A stretch of 64,000 nucleotides of DNA from positions 1-64,000 of IMG/VR virus record IMGVR_UViG_3300042894_002524. One strand, 5' to 3'. The translations under genes were made by a program, and so were the position numbers. Origin of the DNA: a virus. The notes beneath the pieces are model-generated. The model searched no databases. It saw nothing but the letters and a program-made list of their open reading frames with translations, and had not been told where the DNA came from. Shown here in pieces: positions 32,801 to 41,144 of the stretch (the first letter of the stretch is position 1; every line of letters starts with the position of its first letter).

Positions 32801-33451
32801 TCACCAAGAATCTTTGGCAATTTCTCCAGTAGTAAAGAACTTCTCTTGCTTATCATAAGAGAGAGTGAGGTACATGCTATCAAGCTGATGCATCGGCAAT
32901 TCAGTAATTTCAGATGGCATCTCTCCTTGCGAAAGAGGAATCAAACTGTAGTTTGTATCTGATGCAGATGATCCTGTGCGTGAATACTTGTAGTAACGGT
33001 CAGTAATCGTTCCGAATTCCTTTGCATATTCAATAAGAATCATACCGATATGGCGCTGGTTGAATGTCGTATCTAGGACACGAGGCTCCCAAACTCCGGG
33101 TTCAATCTCAACAGCGATGTTGATAAGCAAATGGGGCTTTGGCTTCCAAGCCTTGTCATGGACAGCCTGTTCGGTTGCCCAACAACGATAGTTAAACTTC
33201 TCTAGTGAGGAAGTAGAAGCTGCTCGCCATTTCCAGTTAATAGGTGATGTTACAACAGGAACAGTGATTCCTGTACCAACCTCTTCATCAAAGAATGATG
33301 CATCTTCAGTAAGTTCCTGACGGAAACGAATCTTAAATGAATCTCCTGATGAAAGGCTGAAATACTTCTTGATTCCAGTTCCTTGTTTGTTTTGTGTAGG
33401 TGTGACGCTCTTTTCGAGGTCTTGAAGTGATTTAATACTTGCAAATGTCAT
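32801..33451 (-). CDS. Possible single-stranded DNA-binding protein
   Basis: 216 residues, beta-rich. The start (KKYFSLSSGDSFKIRFRQEL) and aromatic residues along strands suggest an OB-fold. It lies immediately after the primase and before polymerase-related genes, where phages often encode their SSB, and is followed by a terminator. The acidic C-terminal tip typical of SSBs is not obvious (ends EIAKDSW). Call rests mainly on context. AAAGGA site before the ATG. Confidence 0.45.
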   Translation of the reverse strand: MTFASIKSLQDLEKSVTPTQNKQGTGIKKYFSLSSGDSFKIRFRQELTEDASFFDEEVGTGITVPVVTSPINWKWRAASTSSLEKFNYRCWATEQAVHDKAWKPKPHLLINIAVEIEPGVWEPRVLDTTFNQRHIGMILIEYAKEFGTITDRYYKYSRTGSSASDTNYSLIPLSQGEMPSEITELPMHQLDSMYLTLSYDKQEKFFTTGEIAKDSW

Positions 33452-33466
33452 GTTGTTTTCCTTTTG

Positions 33467-34360
33467 TTATATGATTGAAATTTTGTTTTCAATACTGTGT
33501 GTGATTTGTTCTTTTTTCATTTCGCCGGGGTCTTTACAACCATCAGCTATCTTTGCCTCGGAAAGAACTTTGCCTCGGCAGAGGTTTATTATATCATTCT
33601 TCATGGCGATTCCTGCGTCATCGTTGTCGGAAAATATAATTAATTCGTCAAAATACCTTTTGAGCATTTTTATTTGATTTTTGCTAACTTGAGCACCGAG
33701 TGTTGACACAACATTAGGGTAGCCAGCTTGGTGAACCATCATTGCGTCAACACTGCCTTCTGTAATTATACAACTAGGGTGTTTCTTTGCATTCTGAATA
33801 TTGAATAACACATCAGCTCGCTTGAATCCTTTATTGTATAAGTATCTAGGCTCTTGTTCATCAGTCGTTGCTCTCCCAATAAAACCAACCAGCTTGTAGT
33901 TGGGGTCTCTTACTGGAATAACAATTCTCTCCTTAACTCTGGAGAAGCCAATCTCAAAATGGTCCATCGTGTCAAGGGATAAACCTCTATCAAGGAACTT
34001 AGACAGTAACATTGTTTCATCGTTGTTGTCATAATCAACAGCGACAGAATCAATATCAATCTCATTTGAGATAACCTTGCCCCGGAATCCTCTTTCAATT
34101 TCATTAGTCAGAGCAGCCGAGTCAAGAGTTATGCTCTTGCCGTATGGCTTGCCTGTTATCTGACGATAAAGCTGTCTAAAGTTTCCTCGCTTAGCGCAAG
34201 AGGGGTTGAAACACTGCCACAGCCCAGTTTTCCTGTTGATAAAGAAAGCTGGACTATGGAGGTTCTTGTGAAATGGACAGTAGATATTAAATTCATTACC
34301 ACTATCTGAGGCTACATCAATGTTGTAACTATCAAATAGCTTACGAATTTCATCTTCCAT
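33467..34360 (-). CDS. DnaG-type primase
   Basis: 297 residues from the ATG at 34360. A CHC2-type zinc finger has Cys27, His30, Cys49 and Cys54 (IYCPFHKN...LWQCFNPSC). The TOPRIM core shows SCIITEGSVDAMMV and IFSDNDDAG, the acidic metal-binding residues. It would make primers for the phage helicase-polymerase. Shorter than bacterial DnaG (about 600), with no C-terminal helicase-binding domain evident. Follows a 64-residue gene, 1 nt apart. Confidence 0.9.
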   Translation of the reverse strand: MEDEIRKLFDSYNIDVASDSGNEFNIYCPFHKNLHSPAFFINRKTGLWQCFNPSCAKRGNFRQLYRQITGKPYGKSITLDSAALTNEIERGFRGKVISNEIDIDSVAVDYDNNDETMLLSKFLDRGLSLDTMDHFEIGFSRVKERIVIPVRDPNYKLVGFIGRATTDEQEPRYLYNKGFKRADVLFNIQNAKKHPSCIITEGSVDAMMVHQAGYPNVVSTLGAQVSKNQIKMLKRYFDELIIFSDNDDAGIAMKNDIINLCRGKVLSEAKIADGCKDPGEMKKEQITHSIENKISII

Positions 34361-34361
34361 C

Positions 34362-34556
34362 TTACTTGTGAAAGAAGAGCTTGAACTTGAAAATGTCTGT
34401 CTTTGCATCATAATCTGTTACAAGATCACTCTTTCTAAAGTCTCCGTATTTCTTACGACATTCATCCTCAATCCAAGGTCTTAGCCTAATGATTGTCTCA
34501 ATGTCTTGAGCTTCCCCGTAGAGAACATTCTTTTTCTTATTCTTTACAGATCCCAT
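34362..34556 (-). CDS. Small basic protein, 64 aa
   Basis: Start at 34556 (MGSVKNKKKNVLYG) overlaps the helicase stop by 13 nt. Basic N-terminus and a mixed C-terminus. Lies between helicase and primase, so a role as a replication accessory is possible. Not recognised. Confidence 0.6.
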   Translation of the reverse strand: MGSVKNKKKNVLYGEAQDIETIIRLRPWIEDECRKKYGDFRKSDLVTDYDAKTDIFKFKLFFHK

Positions 34557-35761
34557 TCTTCTGCCCACTTTCCTGTGTCTAAATTCCAACGAAGGAGAAA
34601 ACCAAAATGAGTTGACCGCCTTACCTTCCTTGATACCACTTGGAATAAGTCAGAGTTGTAATCACGATGGATTGCCAACACTAAGTCAGCATCATATGCC
34701 AACTGCTTACTCCAAGCGACTTCTTCTAATTCTGGTGGTCGCTCTGAGTGACCATCATTCATAGTTACTGCTGCCACATCAATGATTGGCACCCCGTTCT
34801 TAACAGCCATGCGTTTGAATGCCTTAGAAAGGTTCTTAGCCTTCTCTGTTTCATTCTTCGCACCGCTTGAGTCGTCAAATAGACCGTGATAGTCAAGGAT
34901 TACAATGTCCGGTTGATACTGGTCAATCTTTGCTTGCACCATGTTCTGGTCAGCTGTCTCCAGCCCCTCTGATGTAACAAGATGGATAGCATGCTTACCC
35001 GCAAAGGTTTCCTCTGCCCACTTCTCATAACCATCAACAACATTAGGGTTAGCACGAACCAAGTCTGTGTTAGTAAAGTGACCTTCACCATTGTTCAATA
35101 GTGTGTCAAGACGCTGACCCTCTTGTTGTTTATTCATTTCAAGAGAGATGATCAGTGGTCTGTAGCCAGCTTTCCAAGCGTTAACCGCAAACAATCTAGC
35201 GATGAATGACTTACCAACACCTGTCCAACCGAGAAGAACAATAAAGTCTCCGGGTTGCCAACCACCAAACGATTTATCAATTACACCAATACCACTAGGA
35301 ATACCTTGTAGTTCTCCAGCACCCTTGATTGACCGCTCCTTCAAGTCTTCGTATCTATCACGCCACTCGCCAGCAAGGTCTGTGTCTTTAAGATTACTTG
35401 CGTACTTGTAAAGCTTAGATGTGCTTTCCATTAAATACGAAAGTGATTCTTTCGGTCCAGAGTCATTAAGGATTGAATTAGCTTTGGAAACAATCACTCT
35501 TGTCTGATAAGACAGTGATTCCTTTTTAGCTTCCTCAAGATAATAGGATAATGGCTCTGGAGTAGCAAAGAATTCAAATTCTGGATGGTGCTGCTTTACA
35601 GTTTCTTTGGATGGTACTTTCTTGTGTTGGTCATAATGCGAAACAACAAAGTTCCATACATCACGATATTCAATAAACATATTCTCAACACCACCATTAA
35701 CCGCAGATGCGAAATCTTTTGTGTCAATAATGGAATTAAGAAGTCGAACTTCATAGTTCAT
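34544..35761 (-). CDS. DnaB-like replicative helicase
   Basis: 405 residues. A helical N-terminal domain, then a RecA-like C-terminal domain with Walker A GWTGVGKS at 178-185, PLIISLEMNKQQ, and Walker B IVILDYHGLFDD. The late DVAAVTMNDG and KVRRSTHF region supplies the arginine finger and sensor area of DnaB-type helicases. It would unwind DNA ahead of the DnaE-type polymerase. Gene order (loader candidate, helicase, primase) supports a replisome operon. Confidence 0.9.
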   Translation of the reverse strand: MNYEVRLLNSIIDTKDFASAVNGGVENMFIEYRDVWNFVVSHYDQHKKVPSKETVKQHHPEFEFFATPEPLSYYLEEAKKESLSYQTRVIVSKANSILNDSGPKESLSYLMESTSKLYKYASNLKDTDLAGEWRDRYEDLKERSIKGAGELQGIPSGIGVIDKSFGGWQPGDFIVLLGWTGVGKSFIARLFAVNAWKAGYRPLIISLEMNKQQEGQRLDTLLNNGEGHFTNTDLVRANPNVVDGYEKWAEETFAGKHAIHLVTSEGLETADQNMVQAKIDQYQPDIVILDYHGLFDDSSGAKNETEKAKNLSKAFKRMAVKNGVPIIDVAAVTMNDGHSERPPELEEVAWSKQLAYDADLVLAIHRDYNSDLFQVVSRKVRRSTHFGFLLRWNLDTGKWAEEWDL

Positions 35762-36059
35762 CAGATGCCAATCTGTCGTGGGTTTCTTTTACTAAGTTGC
35801 GGAAACGGTTTTTTGCTTCCTCTTCAAACTTTACCTTATCAAACACTGTGCGTGATTCAATGGCAAAGTCAAAGATTAAAAATGGACCGTGATTTTTTTT
35901 AATATAATAGTTAACGGCTTTTTCAAGTATTTCACTATCATAATGTTTTGCCAAGGCATCCGCAACGGATTCTTGCCTTGGAGAGTCTGGTATAAAAAGC
36001 TTATGCGATTTCTCGCATGATTCTTTGAAGATCTCTATCAGTTCTTTTCCAGTTAACAT
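35751..36059 (-). CDS. Possible helicase loader, 102 aa
   Basis: Small helical, charged protein directly before the helicase gene (overlap 11 nt). That position and its small helical character fit helicase loaders or replisome organisers in many phages. No ATPase motif, so not a DnaC/DnaI type. Strong AAAAAGGA site before the ATG. The first 59 nt overlap the WhiB-like gene in another frame. Confidence 0.45.
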   Translation of the reverse strand: MLTGKELIEIFKESCEKSHKLFIPDSPRQESVADALAKHYDSEILEKAVNYYIKKNHGPFLIFDFAIESRTVFDKVKFEEEAKNRFRNLVKETHDRLASDEL

Positions 36060-36300
36060 TGGATTCCTTTTTGGACTTCTTCCATGTCTTTAACAGAAAC
36101 TCAAACTCTGAGATTCCACCATTGATACCATAGAATTCATCCGATTCCCAAGCTGAAAGAAAGCACTCTCTACGAACCGAGCAACGAGAACAACCTTGTT
36201 TTGCATAAGCAATGTCGTCTTTATCATAAGACCACCAAGTGTACTGTTTAGGATCGCTCGCACAGAGTGCATTTCTCTTCCAGTTACTTGCTAGTGCCAT
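36001..36300 (-). CDS. WhiB-like protein (second, diverged)
   Basis: 99 residues from the ATG at 36300. Cysteines 13, 37, 40 and 46 keep the C...CxxCx5C Wbl cluster, spaced more tightly than in the copy at 6156. The turn reads GINGG (58-62), so its usual Trp is missing; this may alter sigma-factor contact. The C-terminus is basic (WKKSKKESNVNWKRTDRDLQRI), suitable for DNA binding. Embedded in the replication operon, so it may switch transcription early. Overlaps both neighbours (17 and 59 nt). Confidence 0.85.
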   Translation of the reverse strand: MALASNWKRNALCASDPKQYTWWSYDKDDIAYAKQGCSRCSVRRECFLSAWESDEFYGINGGISEFEFLLKTWKKSKKESNVNWKRTDRDLQRIMREIA

Positions 36301-36490
36301 TATCCAGTTCTTGGAGTTTCGCTTCAATCTGAGCATCAATGGATGCCCATAGTTTCTCCCAAGCCTTCTCATCCTCTGTGGATGAAGCTTTGGTTCTTGC
36401 ACCGGCATCTAGCCTAAGTGATTCGTAGTTGCCAAGATTTTTGGTAACACCGATAGATGCCCAAATTTCAATTTCATTTTCCTGAGACAT
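36284..36490 (-). CDS. Small actinophage-type protein, 68 aa
   Basis: Contains VTKNLGNYESLRLDAG, a pattern I associate with small conserved actinophage proteins of unknown function found near replication genes. Acidic, helical C-terminus. Strong AAAGGAG site before the ATG. Overlaps the next gene by 17 nt. Confidence 0.7.
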   Translation of the reverse strand: MSQENEIEIWASIGVTKNLGNYESLRLDAGARTKASSTEDEKAWEKLWASIDAQIEAKLQELDNGTSK

Positions 36491-36932
36491 AACGCTCCTT
36501 TGTTGTTAACTTAACTTTATTGTTTAGTGTTTTTATTTTATTATCAATGCTGATACCAGCATCGTTCGTTGGTCTACCCGGATTTCTGGAGCTAAAAAAC
36601 TCCACCATCTGATAAACATCGTCTTCATTATAGTACCGCCAAGAGGAATACGCACCGTATTCAGAACCAAATTTTTCTGCACTTGGTATCAACCCTCTCT
36701 TTTCGTACTTCCGTATTGTATCGGGTCTTCTTTCAACAATCTTAGCAACTTCACCAACAGTATAAATACGCTTTAAAAGAAGCTCATTTTGTTGGAATGG
36801 AATAACAACCCTAGAATCATCAATAAGCTTTTCAACATAAATCTTATTTACAGATTTATTTATTTTCTTGATTTTAACGATAGTCCCGGAATACAAATAG
36901 AATTTATTTTGAATCAGTTTTGCTGTTAGCAT
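36474..36932 (-). CDS. MerR-family-like regulator
   Basis: 152 residues. After about 55 residues without recognised motifs, RIYTVGEVAKIVERRPDTIRKYEKRGLIPSAE is a clear MerR-type winged helix-turn-helix, followed by YYNEDDVYQMVEFF. No ligand-binding C-terminal helix of classic MerR length. Probably a transcription regulator of the replication region. Ribosome-binding site weak (AGAGAGTAAGAG). Confidence 0.75.
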   Translation of the reverse strand: MLTAKLIQNKFYLYSGTIVKIKKINKSVNKIYVEKLIDDSRVVIPFQQNELLLKRIYTVGEVAKIVERRPDTIRKYEKRGLIPSAEKFGSEYGAYSSWRYYNEDDVYQMVEFFSSRNPGRPTNDAGISIDNKIKTLNNKVKLTTKERYVSGK

Positions 36933-36969
36933 CTCTTACTCTCTATATTCATTTCTATAAACTTAATTA

Positions 36970-38163
36970 TCAATCCAACCAGCAAGTGTACTCTGCTGTG
37001 ACAATACCCTTCTCGGGGTGAACAAACATCAAAGGCTGTGAAGCTTGACCAACAGCTCCTAGAACCTCAATAGCATAAGTGTTAGTTGATTCTGGACTAC
37101 CAGAAATACGACACTGCACTGTATTAAATGTCATCTTTGTTGGAGTATGGAAGTGTCCAAAGTAAACATCATTGAACTCATCAATAAGATTCCCATCATT
37201 ATCTTTGCGTTCAATTCCTCCAATCTTCCATCCATAAACTTTCTTCTGAAAAGAATAGAATGACGAAAGACTACCGAACTGATCTCCATGTATAAGCAAT
37301 GACTTATACTTGCCAATTGAATCAATCGCATACCAATGGCGTTCACCACGACCATCCGGAATATTAAAAGAGATACGCTTTTCTCCGTCAAACATCAGTT
37401 CAACAATACGATAAAGCATTCTGTCAGCATTGGTTTCTGGGTCATGATCACGCCTTGCACGACCACCAATGGAACCATGATTACCAATGACCCCGACAAA
37501 TGTAACCTTCTCAAAGTTGGCAAGCATCTTCGTAATAAAGTTCTTCATGATTCTTGGACCATCAACAGTAATTTGACGATACAAACCACCATCTACAAGG
37601 AAGCTTTGTCCGGGAAAGATTAGCTCACCCTCAACAATGTCTCCCAGTGCCCAAATGCGAATTTCACGCACAGGATGGTCTTGTCTTTGAATCTCAGTGA
37701 GGTGAATAATCTTGTCTGCGTACTGGTCAATTCTGCGTTCACAGACTTCAGTGTTATAGTCAGGAGTAACCTTAGCCAATTGCCAGTCTGCGATGACAGC
37801 GACTGCAACCTCCTCAGTGCCCTTCCTACGGTCAGCAGGGGGTTTTGGAATAGGGACATACTTGTAGTCAGACAATCCTTCTTTAACCGCTCTGAACACG
37901 GCATTGGCAAGATGATCTTCCTTTGTCTTAATCTTCTCATATTCCTGAAGAAGCTTCGTATAGCTAATCTTCAATTCTGTTTCTGTTTGGGGTTCCCCCC
38001 CTGTTAATGCATCTTTAGGCATTGGAACTAATCCATTCTCTTTTCTATATTTACAAAGACCCATTGTGTCGATTGATTTTCTACACGATGCGTCTGCATA
38101 CTTTTGATTTGCCGTATTGGGTTCAAACTCCAATGGGCATCCTTCGGTTTCACAAATTTTCAT
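36970..38163 (-). CDS. Metallophosphoesterase with N-terminal Cys cluster
   Basis: 397 residues from the ATG at 38163. Cysteines 4, 9, 27 and 37 suggest a zinc finger, followed by a coiled stretch. The calcineurin-like core has AVIADWQ (Asp126; Gln128 replaces the usual His), GDIVEGE (Asp175), GNHGS (Asn228-His229), IHGDQ and FGHFHTP. Related enzymes are nucleases (SbcD/Mre11-like) or phosphatases; a nuclease acting with the replication genes is inferred. A TACAAT lies 7 nt before the ATG, suggesting a leaderless mRNA. Confidence 0.8.
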   Translation of the reverse strand: MKICETEGCPLEFEPNTANQKYADASCRKSIDTMGLCKYRKENGLVPMPKDALTGGEPQTETELKISYTKLLQEYEKIKTKEDHLANAVFRAVKEGLSDYKYVPIPKPPADRRKGTEEVAVAVIADWQLAKVTPDYNTEVCERRIDQYADKIIHLTEIQRQDHPVREIRIWALGDIVEGELIFPGQSFLVDGGLYRQITVDGPRIMKNFITKMLANFEKVTFVGVIGNHGSIGGRARRDHDPETNADRMLYRIVELMFDGEKRISFNIPDGRGERHWYAIDSIGKYKSLLIHGDQFGSLSSFYSFQKKVYGWKIGGIERKDNDGNLIDEFNDVYFGHFHTPTKMTFNTVQCRISGSPESTNTYAIEVLGAVGQASQPLMFVHPEKGIVTAEYTCWLD

Positions 38164-38170
38164 AAGGATA

Positions 38171-38176
38171 ATTGTA
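38171..38176 (-). promoter_or_regulatory. -10 box for leaderless metallophosphoesterase transcript
   Basis: Minus strand GTG-TACAAT-TATCCTT-ATG: -10-like hexamer with 7 nt to the ATG, the same geometry and flanking GTG as at 16373. No ribosome-binding site is visible. It would separate replication-module transcription from the tail genes upstream. Confidence 0.6.
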
Positions 38177-38195
38177 CACGCAAAGAATGCGTTTT

Positions 38196-38636
38196 TCACT
38201 CAAAATTGTTTTTTTTTGGTCGGGCATCAAAACGAGGTTTCAAGCTCTTCTTTACAACCTTTTTTCTTTGTTTCATATTGGCTCGTAGCTTATCACGATG
38301 ATCCTGAGTTGGGCGCTTTCCTTCTCTATGAATTGCACTATGTTCAGGGTGTGTACAAAGAAACAAATTCTCTACACGATTATCACTTTTAATTTCATTA
38401 ATGTGATGAACTGTTTCCCACGGATTAAGGAATCTACGGAGGTAGTGTTCAATGACTGCACGATGCTCATAGATATAGCCTTTAATATTGGAAGGATGTT
38501 CCGGCATTAAAACTCGGACATAACCTTTATCGTCTATGTATTTTCCACCTGCATAGTTAGGGTTTAAATCACCGACAGATGATCTATCTGTCCAAGGAAT
38601 GTCTTTCCGCTGAGAGGCAAGCGGGCTTGAAGACAT
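38196..38636 (-). CDS. HNH endonuclease
   Basis: 146 residues. YIYEHRAVIEHYLRRFLNPWETVHHINEIKSDNRVENLFLCTHPEHS... is the HNH_3/AP2-type layout with HH, N and H residues in order. Basic C-terminus (KQRKKVVKKSLK). Typical of free-standing homing endonucleases inserted between phage genes; here between fibre genes and replication genes. Starts 4 nt after the fibre gene stops. Confidence 0.87.
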   Translation of the reverse strand: MSSSPLASQRKDIPWTDRSSVGDLNPNYAGGKYIDDKGYVRVLMPEHPSNIKGYIYEHRAVIEHYLRRFLNPWETVHHINEIKSDNRVENLFLCTHPEHSAIHREGKRPTQDHRDKLRANMKQRKKVVKKSLKPRFDARPKKNNFE

Positions 38637-38639
38637 TTG

Positions 38640-39302
38640 TTATACAGACCCTCCGATGTCTTCTGCATAAAACTGCATTCTGGCATCGCTAGTGAGAATC
38701 TGAAAGGTTGGGTTATTGTTCTGAGTGGAACCATCATCTCTTGTGATTCCAATATAGTATCTTTTATTTGTAATACCAGAACTTGTACTGTCAAAAATTG
38801 TTGAGTAAGTTCCTGCACCAATTCTTGTTGCAAACGAAGAGGATTTAAGTTTATGATTTGCAATATTTGCATTAGCAGTATTTGTATCAACAAAAGTAAA
38901 TGGACCAGCTGTTGCTTTCCAAGTTGAAAGAACCACTGGAGCAGCTGTTGTGCCCTCGTTTAGTGTGATTAAGTAAGTTGAATCCTCTGCACCTGCATTC
39001 AGGATACTGATTCCGGGGAATGAAAGAGTAAGTCTATAATAACGGTTAACGCCAACATTAACAAGGTTATTAACACCAGCACCACCCTCATTCTCCAAGG
39101 AAATAATCTCATGCTCCGTATTGAAGGATGAGTAAGGACCGAATGTTGTACCAGAAATAGTCTTGATCTTGATAATACCCTTGGGGTTGTCATCGGTAGC
39201 GTCTTTAACCTGACCAATATTGGTAGACATCTGACCCAGACGGTCACTTGAGATAGGTGTCCCCGGTGTCCAAGATACAAAGGAATAGTTTTCGTAAGCC
39301 AT
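38640..39302 (-). CDS. Tail fibre or baseplate-associated protein
   Basis: 220 residues. Opening MAYENYSFVSWTPGTPISSDRLGQMSTNIGQVKD matches phage fibre proteins that start with a W-x-G-x-P-I-s-x-x-L motif and have beta-rich C-terminal parts. Rich in Thr, Ser and Asn. Probably part of the tail tip or receptor-binding complex. A TATAAT 8 nt upstream overlaps the preceding stop, so leaderless initiation is possible. Confidence 0.65.
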   Translation of the reverse strand: MAYENYSFVSWTPGTPISSDRLGQMSTNIGQVKDATDDNPKGIIKIKTISGTTFGPYSSFNTEHEIISLENEGGAGVNNLVNVGVNRYYRLTLSFPGISILNAGAEDSTYLITLNEGTTAAPVVLSTWKATAGPFTFVDTNTANANIANHKLKSSSFATRIGAGTYSTIFDSTSSGITNKRYYIGITRDDGSTQNNNPTFQILTSDARMQFYAEDIGGSV

Positions 39303-39310
39303 GTCTACCT

Positions 39311-39316
39311 ATTATA
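39311..39316 (-). promoter_or_regulatory. Possible -10 box before fibre gene 38640
   Basis: TATAAT on the minus strand ends 8 nt before the ATG at 39302 but includes the stop codon of the preceding gene (GTATAAT), and a weak AGGTAG could serve as ribosome-binding site. It could be fortuitous. Confidence 0.3.
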
Positions 39317-41144
39317 CACCTTCTAAGGCTTGTATTCTAGCCTTTAAATCGTCTATTTGGACTTGTTGAATTTTACATGTTTGCAATAGATAAAAAGGAA
39401 TTAATTCACTATTTAGCCCATTAGGAACCCCATCGGAGTAATCAATAAGATCTGTAAGACCAAGGCTGTCAAGTTGTTCAACAATAACACCTAATTGCTT
39501 TTCTTTCTCTGGAGCACCTTCAAAATTCCAATATTCATCTTTATAGTAAAAATTTACAACATCAACATTAAGAAAATTATTTACATCAATATTTGCGTCA
39601 ATAACGCCCTCTTTATATTTCAAAGATGAATGGTTTGGACCAGTAAATAAAGTTCCAGCAGCATTTATATAGATTGGTCTATCAGTAGAAACTCTAGTAA
39701 CTTGTTTATTATAAAGGGTTTCATCTTGATTAATTCTAAAAACATAAGCACCAACACTCCCCGGTGCGCCAACGGCTCCGAATTCGGCATAACCATTTGC
39801 AGCATCAGAATAAACCTGCCCCCCATAACGAAGGTTGTTAGACATATCAATACTAGTTCCAAATAGAGTACCTGTCATTGTGTCTCCAGCTGTAGCAACA
39901 TAGTTGCTATGATTATGAGGATCCGAAGCATAGGGGTGTGAATGAGTATTGGCTTTACCAGCCAATCTAGTTATAAGGGATGTTCCATTAAGAATCACAT
40001 CCTTGGTTGAAACAAAACTTGATACTATTCGTGTTTCATTATAAGATCCATCTGCAGTCCCCAGAACTTTAATTCCCGGTTCCGAACCCATTATGTCAAC
40101 TCTTACATAGTATTCACCAATACCGTAATTAAAATCTTTTCTATAAACCTGTATTTCACCAACAGAATCTAACTTTACATACTGACCATACGAATTATCC
40201 CCAACATAATCTCCAGCGAATAAGTCAGAACCGCTCAACTCTAGACCACCAATTCTTCCGAAATCAGCGTTAATTGTTCCAGTAACATTTGCACCAGTTG
40301 CTGTTAATGCTCCAGCTGCTGAAAGTGTGTAACCACCATTGGTTATTTGACCATTGGAAGCAATGGTTGTAGCTCCAATTGCCATACTGCCATTGGAATA
40401 AAGATATGTTGAACCGCCATATATTCTTGCTGTATCAATTGTCCAACCACCAATTGCTCCTGATCCCGATGTAATTGTTCCAGTAATGTTTGCGTTAGTT
40501 GCTGTGACATTTCCACCAGCAGTTACATTAAAACTGGTGCTACTTATTGCACCAGTATTTGAGATTGTAAGGTTCGGAGTCAATAGAGAGTTTGCAGCAA
40601 CCGAACCACGAATCTTTGATGAATCAAAAACAGCCTCTCCTGCGCTTGTTATAGCCCAACCAACTGTTCCTATGTTTGAAATTGATCCATTAGACTCAAT
40701 AATGCCATTCCAGTTTTGACTTGTGATTCTATTGTTGATCAGAACAATGTTTGATGAAAGCTCATTAGCAGTAATTGTTCCTGCAGAAATCTCAGCTGCA
40801 GTAATTGTGTTAGCAGCAAGCTGATTTGCTGTAATTGTATTAGCAATGATTAATGAGCCATTCAATGACCCCGGCTCTAGGCGGATACCGGCAGGTGCAA
40901 GAACGGAGTTATTAACAACCCTCTTAATTAAATCTTCAAATGCGATTCGGTTATTCTCTTGACGAACAGATCTATCTGGATTTACCTCTGTTCCAACAAA
41001 GGTCGGAGAGAAATCATAAATTGAGTAAGCAGTTGAATCAATTAATGACGAGTTTCTACCGTTATGAGAGTGACCACCAGCAGGGGAGAATACAATTGTG
41101 TTTTCAGAAGCACCAGATGTTGAAGCAATTCTAATTCTTGCCAT
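39312..41144 (-). CDS. Tail fibre with C-terminal chaperone domain
   Basis: 610 residues. The middle is a long run of short repeats (TANELSS, TITANQLAANTITAAEISAG, NGSISNIGTVG), as in beta-helical fibres. The last 100 residues (SSLKYKEGVIDANI, VDVVNFYYKDEYW, QLGVIVEQLDSL, QIDDLKARIQALEG) match the peptidase-S74 intramolecular chaperone, which folds trimeric fibres and cuts itself off. Its catalytic Ser could be in the SSLK segment. Likely a host-receptor fibre. Coupled to the tail gene upstream by TAATG. Confidence 0.85.
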   Translation of the reverse strand: MARIRIASTSGASENTIVFSPAGGHSHNGRNSSLIDSTAYSIYDFSPTFVGTEVNPDRSVRQENNRIAFEDLIKRVVNNSVLAPAGIRLEPGSLNGSLIIANTITANQLAANTITAAEISAGTITANELSSNIVLINNRITSQNWNGIIESNGSISNIGTVGWAITSAGEAVFDSSKIRGSVAANSLLTPNLTISNTGAISSTSFNVTAGGNVTATNANITGTITSGSGAIGGWTIDTARIYGGSTYLYSNGSMAIGATTIASNGQITNGGYTLSAAGALTATGANVTGTINADFGRIGGLELSGSDLFAGDYVGDNSYGQYVKLDSVGEIQVYRKDFNYGIGEYYVRVDIMGSEPGIKVLGTADGSYNETRIVSSFVSTKDVILNGTSLITRLAGKANTHSHPYASDPHNHSNYVATAGDTMTGTLFGTSIDMSNNLRYGGQVYSDAANGYAEFGAVGAPGSVGAYVFRINQDETLYNKQVTRVSTDRPIYINAAGTLFTGPNHSSLKYKEGVIDANIDVNNFLNVDVVNFYYKDEYWNFEGAPEKEKQLGVIVEQLDSLGLTDLIDYSDGVPNGLNSELIPFYLLQTCKIQQVQIDDLKARIQALEGV

